Assembly (NCBI GenBank): GCA_026686845.1
Contig: JAIVEN010000010.1
Span: 35,686,001-35,750,000, forward strand
Reading direction: 5' to 3'
Length of the DNA stretch: 64,000 nucleotides
Source: Adenanthera pavonina
Lineage: Eukaryota > Streptophyta > Magnoliopsida > Fabales > Fabaceae
The notes beneath the pieces were generated by a model. That model searched no databases, was not told the origin of the DNA, and saw only the letters and a list, made by a program, of their open reading frames with translations. This document shows, piece by piece, positions 23,682 to 36,157 of the stretch. Within the stretch, counting starts at the first letter, position 1; the number at the start of each line of letters is the position of its first letter. A program made the position numbers and the translations under genes.

Positions 23682-25346
23682 TTACTTTTTTAACAAGCCT
23701 TTATCAATCATTTCATGAACAAGTTTTTCTGCCTTGTCATTTTCTTTTCCATCTAGAATACCTTGAATAATTATTTCATAAGTTACAAAATTGGGGAGGC
23801 AGCCATTCTCTTCCATTTTATGGAGCAACCCCTCTGCTTCACAGAACATACCCTCCTTACAAAATCCATTGATCATTGTAGTATATGCTTTGACATCTAG
23901 AGGATAGCCTTTGGCCAACAAAAACTGAAAAATATCTACTGCATCATTGAGTCTACCACCTTTGATCAAACCATTGATGAGTGTAGTCTGCATGTAAACA
24001 TTAGGTGGAATTCCTTGATTAACAATTTGTTTAATAAATAATGATATTGCCTCCTCAAGATGCAGGCTTTTGCATAATCCATCTAACAAGATATTGTAAG
24101 TAATTTTATTTAGGTGTTGACCACTATCATGCATTCCATAAACAAGATCTTGAACATATGAAATTCTCCCCGATTTGAAACAGCCATCAATTAGAATACT
24201 GTATGTTATAGTATTGGGTACAAAATTTCTGGTCTGCATTTCTCTAAAGAGATTCATGGCTTTATCCACCATTTTCATCTTACAGTATCCATTGATCAAG
24301 ATATTATAACTTTCAACCGTAGGTGCCACACCACTTTTGATCATCTTATCAAATACTTTACTCGCCTCATCAACATTATTAGTCAAACAAAATCCATGCA
24401 TCAAAGCACTGTAAGTGACAACATCTGGTGTCTGATCAAGCTTCACCACCTTAGCAAAGATAGCATTAGCGTCTCTGATCCTTCCTTCTTTAGCAAATGC
24501 GTCAATCAATGTACTAAAGATATAGGCATCTGGATTGATGCCTCTTTGTATCATTTCTTGAAGAAATTGAGTAGCTTGGTCCCCTTGACTCATGCTGTAG
24601 AAACCATGAATTAGAGAGCCGTATGTGACAATGTCAGGAAATATTCCACTGTCAATCATTTTGCAATACAAATCTCGTGCCTCAATTATTAGTTCATCTT
24701 TACAGAGACCATCAATGATTGTGCTGTAGATAACTACATTAGGCTTGATTCGTAGTCTCTCCATCTCTGAAAGCAATTTAGTTGCTGATGTTGTTCTCCC
24801 TGATTTGCATAGCCCATTGATTACCGTCCCATAACTGACTGCATCTAACCGAAATCCTTTTGCTATAAGTTCGTCATGAAAATGTACTGCTTCCGGAACT
24901 TTATTATTGAGACATAACCCCTTAATTAGTGTATTCAACGCTATAATATTAGGTTGCCTACCCATCTTGCAAATTTTGCCCAACACAGAGAATGCAAAGT
25001 CCATTTGACCCAGTTGGCAGTAACAATTGATCAAAATGCTCAGAGTAACAAAAGATGGCTTGAGCCCCCTTGACTGCGCTTGTGCGCAGAGTGAAATAGC
25101 AGTGGGATAATGTTTCATCTTCACAAGTGATCCTAAAATCTTATTAATTTCAATAATGGAGGATGGGGGATGCATGTGGAGCAAGCAATGGAATGAGGAG
25201 ATAGCATCGTGGAAGGTATGAGGATTAGGGGAATGGGTGTGCACACAGAACTTGTGAAGAAAGGAATAAGGGAAGGAGAAAAGGAAGGAAGATGGAAGGA
25301 AGTGAGGGAATTTGGGGAACGCATACCTAATTACTGCGAGAAGCAT
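23682..25346 (-). CDS. Rf-like P-class pentatricopeptide repeat protein, intact
   Basis: This encodes 554 residues with no interruption. The N-terminus is hydrophobic and lacks acidic residues (MLLAVIRYAFPKF...), consistent with a mitochondrial presequence. Thirteen 35-residue P-type repeats run from about residue 100 to the end (for example DVVTYSALMHGFCLTNNVDEA, TYNILLDGLCKS); one carries an extra residue. No E, DYW or SMR domain follows, so it is an RNA-binding protein without an editing domain. Known: Rf-like PPR proteins bind single organellar transcripts and affect cleavage or translation; many restore male fertility. Its tandem array and fast-changing code residues fit that group. The target is unknown. 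It is the only intact PPR copy in the window. Confidence 0.95.
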   Translation of the reverse strand: MLLAVIRYAFPKFPHFLPSSFLFSFPYSFLHKFCVHTHSPNPHTFHDAISSFHCLLHMHPPSSIIEINKILGSLVKMKHYPTAISLCAQAQSRGLKPSFVTLSILINCYCQLGQMDFAFSVLGKICKMGRQPNIIALNTLIKGLCLNNKVPEAVHFHDELIAKGFRLDAVSYGTVINGLCKSGRTTSATKLLSEMERLRIKPNVVIYSTIIDGLCKDELIIEARDLYCKMIDSGIFPDIVTYGSLIHGFYSMSQGDQATQFLQEMIQRGINPDAYIFSTLIDAFAKEGRIRDANAIFAKVVKLDQTPDVVTYSALMHGFCLTNNVDEASKVFDKMIKSGVAPTVESYNILINGYCKMKMVDKAMNLFREMQTRNFVPNTITYSILIDGCFKSGRISYVQDLVYGMHDSGQHLNKITYNILLDGLCKSLHLEEAISLFIKQIVNQGIPPNVYMQTTLINGLIKGGRLNDAVDIFQFLLAKGYPLDVKAYTTMINGFCKEGMFCEAEGLLHKMEENGCLPNFVTYEIIIQGILDGKENDKAEKLVHEMIDKGLLKK

Positions 25347-27199
25347 CCTTGAGCTGCTTCAGATTTCCGATGCTTCGAAGCTTCCCCATCAAAACGAAAG
25401 CGGAGTGCACCTGGACTGTTCAGACAATTCTTGACGATCCATGACCTTGTTCTCACTGAAATAGGCTTTTCAGGAAAAGTATTATGCAAACCCAAATCTT
25501 CTAGAACTCATAATAGCTAATTTTAAAAATTATAATTACTTTTAAAAATAAAATTTTCTATTAAGCTCCCTAAAATTTATTAGCAGATGTTACGGATATT
25601 ATTATGATTTTTTTCAAAAAAAATTATGACAACTACAGTTTTCTTAAAATTTGATCATTATCTGTTTAAAAATTTATTAATATATTAAGTAAAACTAATA
25701 ATAATTTTAGGGTTGCTTATTATGATAAAAGTAGGAGGAGGAAGTAGAATTTCTCAAAAAGTTGAATATAAGTTGAGACATTATACTTTTCAAGTAAAAT
25801 TGTAGTAAGATTTACTCTCCAAGTGCTTTAAGATATTAAGAAACTCCTATCTATTAAACATCCTAGAAAATTGTTTGATAATCACGCTTCAAGAAAATAT
25901 CTTTTTGTTAGCTATTTACTCTAGCGATCACCTAATATAATTTAATGACAGTGAACTTATAATAGTTAAATCGTAGTTGCTATTGGAAGTAATTGTTCCA
26001 TTATTTTAGTAAGACCTGGGTTTCCATTCTCAACGTCGATCTTTGCACTAACTCATCCTAGTGCAAGATTTCTACAGATCATTTGTCACAAAGCAAATAG
26101 TTACCAGTAAGAATCAGAAATAGTTGTCTGCACAGAGAGGAGTTAAGGTTGAAAATAGCAAAATACTTGTTTCCATTCATCCAAAACATACACACCTTAA
26201 TGCATTTAATTTATTTAACATCTCAATACCCCATAAATTTAGCCAAAAAAAAATCAATATACTATGTAGGAACTAATAATATATAAAAAGTAAACTGATA
26301 AGTTTGAAAAATAGAAAGAAATGTGTGAGGAAAATAAGAAAATAATAAAAAAGATACATGTGTGAGTTTGATGGGTCCAAAATAAAGTACCAAATAATAA
26401 AAAATATAGAATGAGTTCCATAAATATATTAAATTCAGTGGACACAAAATTTGAATACTATAAAAAACCTTGTAGTATATACATATTTGTATGTCCGTGC
26501 AGGTATGTACAAAAGAATGAACTTAATACATAGGTTATGTTCCGTAAATAAAACATACAAATAGGACACATAGACAGATATCATATAGTATTTTTTTTTT
26601 TTTAAAAAAAGGAAGCATAGACAAATGACTCTTACATTCTGAATCCAAAAGGATTCAGTTCCTAATTACAATACAAGTAACATAAAGTTTCATATCTAGA
26701 AACCAGCAGCTAAAATAATGGACCCAATAGCCCACGATGACACATCCCACAAGAAAAAAGAAAATTTGTAGTGCTTAATTGCATTGAAAATCATTGAATA
26801 AACTGACTGCAACCTTCAAAGAGACAAATAGTTAAATGTAATGTGAAACTTATGACTTCGTAGAAAAAAAGTTCATTTAAAAATAAAAGATAAAAAAATC
26901 TAATTTAATGTGTTTAGTTTCCAATAGAAGGACTATTATTGATTATAATAAATATTGAGATTTCTAATTAAAGAGTTATAATTTATTATCAAATATTGTA
27001 AGATGAATTTTTTTTTCCTTTTTTTAAACTAATTTTCTTTCTATCAAGTTAAATAACATATCACTGATTCATGACAAATAAGCAAGACTTAATTTCTTTT
27101 ATTGCATAGATGCAAGCTTATCTAATTTTACATTTTACAGCTTCTATTACATCGATGTTTGATATTAAAATCCCAGTAATTTCAATAACTAAAACATTG
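25347..27199. other. Intergenic DNA upstream of the intact PPR gene
   Basis: AT-rich with no supported gene. The first 100 bp (to about 25450) are more GC-rich and probably hold the 5' UTR and promoter of the minus-strand PPR gene; I did not fix a TATA box. Runs of T and A at about 26590-26612. Confidence 0.4.
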
Positions 27200-27865
27200 A
27201 ATTAAAGACTACGAAGAATTTGTTTTTCTTGATGAATCACAAATACTTACAGCACCAGGCAAATTTAAAAAAAACAATGAGATCATCAAAATGATAACTA
27301 ACAAGGCTAAGAAGTAAAACTTCAAACAATCCCAATATAATCTAAAATGTAATGCATATCAGAAAACTAAACAACTATCATTTCTTTTCCTTCCACACAA
27401 CTAGGAAACACCTCATCTGTACAGCAAAAATGATTAGCTCATCTGAGAATGCAACCAAAGTATGGGTGTTTCTCTTTACCCTATTTCCTAGTTGTAGAAA
27501 AAGCACTACCAGAAAGTGTAAAAAGCAATGATTAACGTGATTGAAACACAAGGAATGGAAGAAAAGTGTGCAAGAATCGGATGCTGCAATTAACTTCTTA
27601 GTCATCAAAAGATGCACTACCCAACTCAATCTCTAGTGAAAGAAAGGAAGACAAAGAAACTTAATGTGCAGAACAATTGAATAACTAATAATACTCGTGA
27701 ACTAGTGAATGCCATCACCAAAAACACATAGTAGAAAAAAAGAGACCAGGCCATCTCTCTAAACAACTCCCCCCAAAAAATTGACAATAGCTCGTTGAAA
27801 AGCTCTAACCTATACAGTGAAATATCCTCATGGAATAATCAATTAAAAACACTAAAGCTTCAGGT
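27200..27865 (-). pseudogene. Orphan PPR downstream flank and intron fragment
   Basis: 27270-27350 matches the PPR downstream flank near 21760-21830. 27355-27865 matches the 3'-UTR intron (cf. 22670-23280), so the tail exon between them has been deleted. Homology stops at about 27865 in the middle of the intron. It is most likely the tail of the pseudogene at 31517-32797, now separated from it by inserted DNA. Confidence 0.55.
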
Positions 27866-30800
27866 CCAGGCACTGTTGTTAGCACTATTTTCCCCTGTTC
27901 CTAATACTGTAGTGCCGTCTCCTTTTTCCAGCTCCTGTTGTGCACCGTTATCAATTGTCAATGCGTGCATGTCATCTATGATTTCCTTCAGTGTCTTCCC
28001 AAGTCATGTGGCATCCTGGCAGGTGCATCATCATTTTTTTGGGGATTTATGCAATCATTAATCCCTGTTTTATCCGTCCTGCCATTCATCCTAGGCTGCC
28101 ATTGCAATTGCATCAACGCTGCGTTGTGTGTAACGTGAGGGGTCCTCATGACAGCTAATGGAAAACGTCCCTCTCATTGTTGCAATCTATTTTCTTTTTC
28201 TCTAGTATGTCAATCTCTAATGTTGGGTATGCATCGTTTGTCGTAGGTCTTGCACGGGATGACGATGTTTCCTCAGACAATTGTGACGTGGGGAGGAGGA
28301 TCAGTGGCAGATCTTTTTCTATGCGTCTAGTGGGCCAAGTCCCTCGGTCATCACCTGCAAGTTCTGATGAGCTCAGTTTGTTGGGAGAAGATCCCTCTCT
28401 CCTAAGTATGCTTTCTTGTACTTCTCGAAGCTTCAATGACATCATTTAGACCGTCCAAGATTTTTTTGCACAAACCCCGTCTATACCCTTTGAGCTCATC
28501 CTCTCGTCATATTGGCTAATTGACTCTTTCATGGATAATTATTTTGCTGTTGGAATGATATTGTGATTGGGGTTATGGTTTATGTTATGCAGATGTTTGT
28601 GTAGATTTTGTTGTTGATGAGGATTGTGTTGTAGGAAGGAGGATCAGTCGTCAGTTTGCTGCTGTGGGGAGCATAGGGCAGTTCATTGGGCATATTCTCA
28701 CAGTTCTTCTAGTGGTGGAGAGTTAGCAAGGTTATAGTAGCAATTTTTATGCTATGGGAATTCTCCTGTGGGAAAAGGTATGCAGGCATGTGTTCCTCTC
28801 TGTGAAATCTGGTTCTTCTTTTGCTTTTTCATTATATTATATGCTTAAAAATTTGGTGTAGTTAACATTAATTCTGTTTGCTATATTATTAATTAACATA
28901 TTTGGTTTCTCTTTCTCCTCCTCCTTCTCTTCATATGGTATTTTGTGATTCAGTGATCTAGCCAATTAGATTCATCATGCCGTGTAGGCCTCTCTACCAG
29001 TGATTGCTTGTATCAGATTATACCCCCTCACATGCATCAACGTATATCTTTTCAATTCAATATTATGTAGATACCACTGTATTACATCCTCCTCCCTTCC
29101 CAGTGCTTTCAGTTGTCCTCTGTTATTTTTTTTTCTAAATTACAATGCAAGACCAAAGCCTTGAAGATGATGTTTTTTTCGTTATATTATATGCTTAAAA
29201 TTTTGGTGTAGTTAACATTAATTATGTTTGTTGTATTATTAATTAATATATATGGTCTCTCTTTCTCCTCCTTCTTCTCTTCATATGGTATTTTGTGATT
29301 CAGTGATCTAGCCAGTTAGATTCATCATGCAGTGTAGGCCTCTCTTCCAACGATTGCTTCTGTCAGATTAAACCCCCTCATGGGCATCAACCTATAGATT
29401 TTCAGTTCAATGTTATGTAGATACCACTAAATTACATCCTCCTCCCCTCCCAGTACTTTCAGTTGTCCTGTGTTTTGTTTTTTTTAATTACAGGGCGAGA
29501 CCAAAGTCTTGAAGAGGAAAAGACTAGACAGAATTAGGTAATAGGAGGTGTTCTGCTATGTAATTTAAAGTTTCATGTCACGTTTGATTCGAGAGTGTCG
29601 TATTGCTCTTTACATGCTCTATGGTGGTTAGCTCTGAGTTAGTGTCATCTTACTTGCTGAATTGCTGTGAGTAGGAAAAGTAATATGTATCCTAATGTTT
29701 GACAATCTTTTTGTATGTAAAAATAGTAAAATGTGTTCTGATGTGACAATATGTCTCCTATGATGGCTGTTATTTTGCTTGGTCTGTTTTGTTACTGGTG
29801 GGTTGCCAACGTGTATCTTTTACAAACTTGGTAATCTTTTGAAGCACTTGTAAGTGATCAGGGGTTGTAAAAAAATTTTATTTGCTTCCCATGTTATTGT
29901 TCCAGTGTTATCTTTTAGAATTATCAGACATTGAGAGCTCAATGTTTATGACTAAGGGATTTGGTGGTCCTTTTGGTGCAGTGTACGAAGATGGGGTTCC
30001 CTCTCTGCTAAAGTGGAGTTTCTTTGGTCCATATTAATGTATTTTTGCATTTATTTACTGCTTTCCAGTTTCTGTCTCTACAAAATGCATGACATTTGTT
30101 TCTGTGTTTGAATAATTTTTATCCATCAAATAAGCGATGAGCATTAGAAACTTGGAAAGGCACGCATTTTGTTGTCGTATTGGGTTGGGCCGAGGCTTCT
30201 TTTGTTATATTGACCCCATCGGTTGCTTGAACCATTTAAAGTTTTTATCAGTTTAGTCTTCCCCACAGATTCCCAATCTCTATCGTAGTGATGCTTTTAT
30301 AAAGTAAAATCGTACCCATTTAATATGATAGCCTGATCATATTTTAACATTTGTATTATTAAAAAATTTTTTAGTTGCTTATAACTAATATCTTTATTGA
30401 AATATTTATTTAAAACTCGAAATTTTTCATACCATTAATTTTTTTCATGTTTTAGTTTGTTGAATATATAAATAATTATATATGTATATCTTTTGTATGG
30501 TTATACCTGTACTTTATCTATTTGACATGTTCTGTTATATCATGTCAAATACACATACAATATCTATGCATCATGTAAAATTAGATGAAATAAGGTTTAA
30601 GATATTAAAGTGTGTTTGAGTAATTATATTGCATTTTTCACAAAAAGAATAATTGTATTACATTAACAATCACATAATTAATTCCCAAATTGGGCTTCGG
30701 TTTCTTTTTGTTTTTCTTTGTCCTCTTCCATACTAGAAAAAATGCCAAAACATCAGTATATGATATATATTAAAAAATTTAGAAAATTGTATTATTCACA

Positions 30801-31042
30801 AACTATACACTCTCTCTTACGAGTCCACATATATGTACGTACGTATATATGTATTTTGTCTAAGTGACTTTAGTATTAAGTTAGGTGGTAAGCAGCTTTG
30901 TGTTATTGATTCATCGTTTTGTTATCTGCCATGTCCTGATCCTGTTTTGTCCCTAAGAGGAGGCCATGGTTAATATATACTGGTTATGCTTAATATAATA
31001 ATAAATATTAAGACATTTACGGGGCAATATATGTTTGGACAT
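27866..31042. other. Unidentified segment of about 3.2 kb interrupting a PPR copy
   Basis: It is less AT-rich than its surroundings in the first 900 bp. Short frames exist (28177-28449 plus; 28155-28445 minus) but resemble nothing I know. Two plus-strand phrases, VGRRISGRSF (near 28290) and VGRRISRQFA (near 28632), look like copies of one coding motif. A 350-bp tandem duplication sits at 28824-29518. It could be an old DNA transposon or gene fragment; the ends are not defined. Confidence 0.4.
28824..29518. repeat. Tandem duplication, period about 350 bp
   Basis: 28824-29173 and 29174-29518 align throughout (shared words ATATTATATGCTTAAAA, GTGATTCAGTGATCTAGCCA, ATGTAGATACCACT), with scattered differences. 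No coding frame is shared. Confidence 0.85.
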
Positions 31043-31045
31043 TTA

Positions 31046-31513
31046 TGGTCTGTTTGGTTCAAAGGAGGGAAAGGGAGGGAAGAGATTTTAATGGAAAGAA
31101 AGGAAGGGGAGGGAAAAGAAGGGATTTTAATTTTACCTCGTTTGGAAGGAAAATGAGGGATTTTAGTGGAAGAATTTTAATTTTACCTCGTTTGGGTTAA
31201 GAGGGAAAATAATTATAATTTGACTATTATACCCTTAATTTATTTAAGTTAATATAAGGACAAGATTGACCAGTATATTGTGTAGCCGAGTAATGAAAAA
31301 ATGAAAAATATTTTGATCATTTTAGACACAATAACATATTTTTCCCCCAAATTACCTCAATTTGGGGGGAAAATATATAAGGGGAGGGGAGGGAAAATTT
31401 TAATAACATTTTCCCTCCCCTCCTGATTGCCAAACAAAGTGAGGGAAAATTTTAATAACATTTTCCCTCCCCTTCCTTTCCCTTCCTCCCATTTCCCTCC
31501 AACCAAACAAACA
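31046..31513. mobile_element. Tourist-like MITE (PIF/Harbinger) candidate
   Basis: The left end TGGTCTGTTTGGTT and the right end, reverse complement, TGTTTGTTTGGTT, extend into purine-rich subterminal inverted repeats (GGAGGGAAA...). TTA lies at both sides (31043-31045 and 31514-31516), the usual Harbinger target. The element is 468 bp, non-coding, and abuts the broken end of a PPR pseudogene. Confidence 0.7.
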
Positions 31514-31516
31514 TTA

Positions 31517-32797
31517 GAGAAAGGAAAACCTTTGGCCAATAGATGCTGAAAACCATTTATTGCATCATTTAGTCTACCACCTTTGATCATACCATCAATC
31601 AGTATTCTGTACGTGTACACATTAGCTTGAATTCCTTGGTCGACAATTTTTTTAAATAATGTAATTGCCTCATAATTACTTACAATTATGTTAGGTTGGT
31701 GACCACTGTGATGCATCCCATAAATAAGATCTTGAACATATGAAATTCTCACTGAAAAATCCATCAATTAGAGTGTTGTATGTTATAGTATCTGGCACCA
31801 AATTTCTTGCCTGCATTTCTTTGAAGAGATTCATGGCTTTACCCATCAGATTAATCTTAAAGTATCCATTGATCAAAGATATTATAGCTTGTAACTGTAG
31901 GTGCCACATCACTTTTGACCATCTTATCAAATACTTTACTTGCCTCATTAACATTATTAGTCAAACAAAATCCATCCATCAAAGCATCGTAAGTGACATG
32001 ATTGGGTTTCTCATCAAACTTCACCATCTTAGCAAACACAGAATGAGCATATGTGATCCTTCGTTATTTACAAAATGCACCAACCAATAAGTTGAAGATA
32101 TAGCAATTTGGGTCGGTACCACTCCTTACCATTTCGTTGAGCAGTTGAGTAGATTGGTGCCACTGACTCATGCTGTAGAAACCTAGAGTGCTGTATGTGA
32201 AAATGTCAGGTTTTTGGAATAATTTCATGGCTAATGTTGTTTTCCATATTTACACAACCCATTGATCAAAGAATTGTCAGTGAAAATATCAGGAGTCATT
32301 CGCTGATCGATCATTTCATAATACAAATCCCGTGCCTCAATTACAAGTTCTTCCTTACAGAGTCCACCAATGATCGTATTGTAGAAAACTACATCAGGCT
32401 TAGTTGAGAATCTCTTCATATGTCAGAGCGATTTAATGGCTGATGTTGTTCTCCCTGATTTACATAACCCGTTGATTAACGTTCCATAACTGACTGCATC
32501 TAACCGAAATCCTTTTGCTATCAGTTTGTCAAGAAAATGTACTGCTTCCCGAACTTTATTGAGACATAACCCTTTAATTAGTGTATTCAACGTTAGAATA
32601 TCAGGTTGCCTACCCCTTTTGAAAATCTTGCCCAACACAGAGAAAGCAAAGTCCATCTGGTTAACATGGTAGTAACAATTGATCAAGATGGTCAGAGTAA
32701 ACAAACATGGCGTGAACCCTCTTGACTGCGCTTGCGCCCAGAGGGAAATAGCAGTCGGATAACGTTTCATTTTCGCGAGTGATCCTAAAATGGTTTT
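31517..32797 (-). pseudogene. Rf-like PPR pseudogene with several frameshifts
   Basis: On the minus strand it begins inside the family sequence at about 32797 (ILGSLAKMKRYPTAISLWAQ) and continues through most repeats to LLAKGF at about 31525, where the MITE follows. Frames change repeatedly (segments 32797-32423, 32419-32231, 32039-31857, 31954-31760, 31767-31520), with an internal deletion around 32205-32235 and a shortened repeat near 31680. The presequence and the last two repeats are missing. No functional product is possible. Confidence 0.9.
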
Positions 32798-33519
32798 TTG
32801 AGTATAATATAATAAAAAAATAAAAAAATTTACCGACATATAAATATGACATGTTAGATCATATTTAGTAAAATATAACACACAAATCAACTAGTGAAAA
32901 CATAACTTAAATCCGTATAGATAAGCCAATCAGATAACTATGTGACTTTAGATCTAATAATTTTTTTTTTAATGAAAGGGTAAGTCGCATGGGTATCTTT
33001 TTATAACTTTGAAAAAGGTAAATTTTTTATAATTGTTGAATTATTTAAATGAGTTCTCTGATCCTATTTAAATGATAAATGCTTTCTACTATACTTAGAT
33101 CAACTTCCTACATTGTTCAAGCGAGCTTCCACCATTCCTAAATATGATCCTTTACAGGAAATATTTTTATAGGGATTTGAAATTATCTTTTTTCCATGTG
33201 ACTTACCAATTTCAAAAAAATAAAGTCGCATGGTCATTCATGCGACTTTCGCTTTGTCTTTTTTTTAAACAATTTTTTAGTTGTTGGAATGAGAAATTTA
33301 AATGGTTTCTCTAATCATATTTATAAAGTGTTATTAACCAGTAAATGAATATTAAGGAAAATTATTTATACTCAAAAAGTTTAAAAAAATTAACATAAGC
33401 TAAACAAATAATTGATATATTATTAAAAAATAATAATTAATTAATAAATTTTAACAAATATTAAATAAAGAAAAATGTTGGTTTTTTGTTTTTGTTGAAT
33501 AATCATTAAAAAGACATCA
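32798..33519. other. AT-rich intergenic DNA
   Basis: No gene seen. It joins the broken 5' end of the PPR pseudogene to a LINE. Two phrases with GTCGCATG occur near 32983 and 33226 in opposite sense, perhaps ends of a small inverted-repeat element, not proven. Confidence 0.4.
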
Positions 33520-35600
33520 AGTTCAATCACTAATAGATTTTAGACCCATTAGTCCATGTAATGTGTGTTATAAAATTATCTCTAAGATTTTATGGGATAG
33601 TGCGGTAGGCTCTACTCTATCATGAAAGAGATTATCACTCCTTATCAAAATGGTTTTACAGAAGGGAGATTTATTTTTGATAATATAATGATAACGGTTG
33701 AGTTAATGCATAAAATTCATAATCAAAGGAAGAATAAAAAAGGATGGTGTGCATACAAACTGAATGTTTCAAAAGCCTTTGATAAAGTCTCTCGGGGCTT
33801 CCTTAGAACTATTCTTCAATATATGCCTTTCCCTGTATGATTTGGTGTTATGTTCAATCAGTTCAATATCAAGGAAATCCTTTATCTCCCTATCTTTTCT
33901 TGCTTTATGCTAATGTTTTATCCTGTATGATAATCAAGGAAGAAGCATTGGGTCACTGGAAAGACCTTAAAAGTCTCTAGGAACTCTTTTCCTATCTCCC
34001 ATTTGATGTATGCAGATGATACTTTACTCTTCAAGGATTCTGGTGAAGTAATTGACTCCGTTTACAATGTGCTTAAAGTTTACAGTAGAATTTCAGGGTA
34101 AAAATTTAATCATAACAAAGGTCATCCAGTTCAGTCCCTACATCTCACATCTACTTAAAAGTGATTGAAAGAGTTCAAAATAAACTTCAGCTATGGAAAG
34201 CAAACTCCCTCTCTCAAGTCAGCAGAGCCACTTTGATTAAATCAGTAATTAATTCTCTTATGGTTTATCCTTTTTCTTGTATGCTTTTTCCCAAATGGGT
34301 ATGCCATAACATTGACATGCTTATGGCTAATTTCTTTTAGGGCTCATCTTCAAATCATAATGTGATGCATCTCTTGAGTTGGGAAAAACTTTGTTTAAGC
34401 AAAGAGATTGGAGGCTTAGATTTTAAACATATGGAAAGTTTCAATCAAGCTCTCTAAGCAAAGAAAACTTGGAGACTTCTAACTTGTGATAAATCACTTG
34501 TTTTGGTGAAAGTTTTATCACCCAAATTTTTGCCACTCCGATGAAGGAGCATTAAAAGCTACATCAAGAATGTCTTGGCATTGGAAAGGAATTTTGAAAT
34601 CACAAGATATTGCCATGAACAATTTAAGTTGGAAAATTGGTAATGGGTGAAAAATTCAGCTAGATCACCTGATTTCAGTCTCATCAATTGGGGATCTTAG
34701 TCTGCATGACTTGGGTTCTCGGAACCTAAAACCCCTTAATTAGTTATATTTTTTCACAAACTGCTTCTTCCATTGCTATGCTTCCTTTTTCTTTAAATCC
34801 TTCATGCCAGGATAACTGACTTGGAAGTTTGGTGCTAATGGTACTTATTCTGTCTCTGAGGAATATGAAATCATTGTTAGAATCGGAATAGTTATAATCC
34901 TCCTACTTACACCTGGAAGCGCCTATGGAGAATCAAACTTCCAGAGAGGATTATTTTATTTTCTTGGAAATTAATCTGCAATGCGCTCCCCTTGAAAAGT
35001 AAGTTACTTGAGAATCATCTTCACGTTGATCAAGCTTGCATTTTCTGTGGTGAAAATGATGAGACTAGGGAGCATCTTTTCTTGAAATGTGATTTTGCCA
35101 GAGCTGTTTGGTATGGTTCAGATCTTAGTTATTGATCTGATTATAATCCTGTTGCAAGTCTCAATGATTGGATTTCTAACCTTTTTTCATGTTACTTAAA
35201 TGAAGTTGATGTGGCTGATATCCTTCTTATTCTATAGTTTATATGGAGAAAAAGAAATGAAGCTATTCATAAGGGAAAGAAGTATTGGAAGAAGTATTGC
35301 AGAAGATTTGGTTGTTGTAGAAGCGCTTTGGAAGCTTTTCGTTGAGTTCTTCATTGGATTTGTGCTCAATCTTTCTTCGGCAGCCCGATTAATTTTCCTA
35401 TATTTATTTCTTCGTAATTTTTCTTACTTTCACAGTATTTTTATAAAAGGAGCACCCTCGCCTTGGTTCCTTGATCCTTGACTTTTTGATGTCTAGGACC
35501 TGCCAAATAGCTTTAGATCTTTTTATTTTTTTCTCCCAAACTTAACTAGATTTGTATTTACTCCTTTATATATACATTATCATTTTTATAAAAAAAAAGA
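33520..35600 (+). mobile_element. L1-type LINE, 5'-truncated, degenerate
   Basis: The plus strand starts within the reverse transcriptase (ITPYQNGFTEGRFIFDN at about 33640, then LNVSKAFDKVS). The catalytic YADD is at 34009-34020 (YADDTLLF), after an internal deletion near 33830. The zf-RVT domain follows at about 34910-35120, with C-x2-C and H-x4-C in CIFCGENDETREHLFLKC, and then the terminal FIWRKRNEAIHKG. Stops and shifts occur throughout. An A-run near 35590 probably marks the poly(A) end. The ORF1 and endonuclease parts are absent. Confidence 0.88.
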
Positions 35601-36157
35601 ACTATTTCTTTTCCAAGACATAGAACTTATTTTAGTTGGGTTGGTTCTTTAAACTGTAAAATATTCTTAGACCTTTTTTTCTGGCACGAATTTTATTTTC
35701 TAGGACTTGACCTTATATCAAATTAAGGATTAATTTTTCTGAAGATACAAAAGGCAAATAAATAGACTCTTCGTACTTAGGTATGTTTTACATATAAAGT
35801 TTGAAAATCATAAGGCTATCTCTCTCTCTCTCTCTAAGTTTCTCTCTAGTGGTGGGAGTGTTTGTTTCTCTTCTGCAGTGGCCACCAGGTGAAGGAGTGT
35901 TCGTGTCTCCATCCCCTTTGGATGTCCATCGGGGTTTGTTTTTCTTCTTTCCTTTTCGGCTCTTTTTCGTTGTTTTCTATGCCGGTGTGGGGTTGAACGG
36001 TGGATCAGGAGGTGAAGCTGCTTTTCATGAAGATCTCCTCCGTAAGGGGCTGATTTGAAAGGCGGTTGGGTAAAACTAGGATTCAAGAAGCCCAGGATTT
36101 TCTTCATCCAACACAACTAACCCTATCAAAGATCAGCATAATTTTGCAAAAGGCAAT
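35601..36157. other. Unassigned DNA with a (TC)n tract
   Basis: A CT microsatellite at about 35816-35842 is followed by a more GC-rich stretch to 36110. An 85-codon frame at 35801-36058 has no recognisable domain and begins in the microsatellite, so I do not call it a gene. Confidence 0.4.

Noticed and set aside
27795..28449. Several 66-96 codon frames as genes
   Set aside because: They overlap on both strands, have no recognisable domain and lie in a segment that looks inserted.
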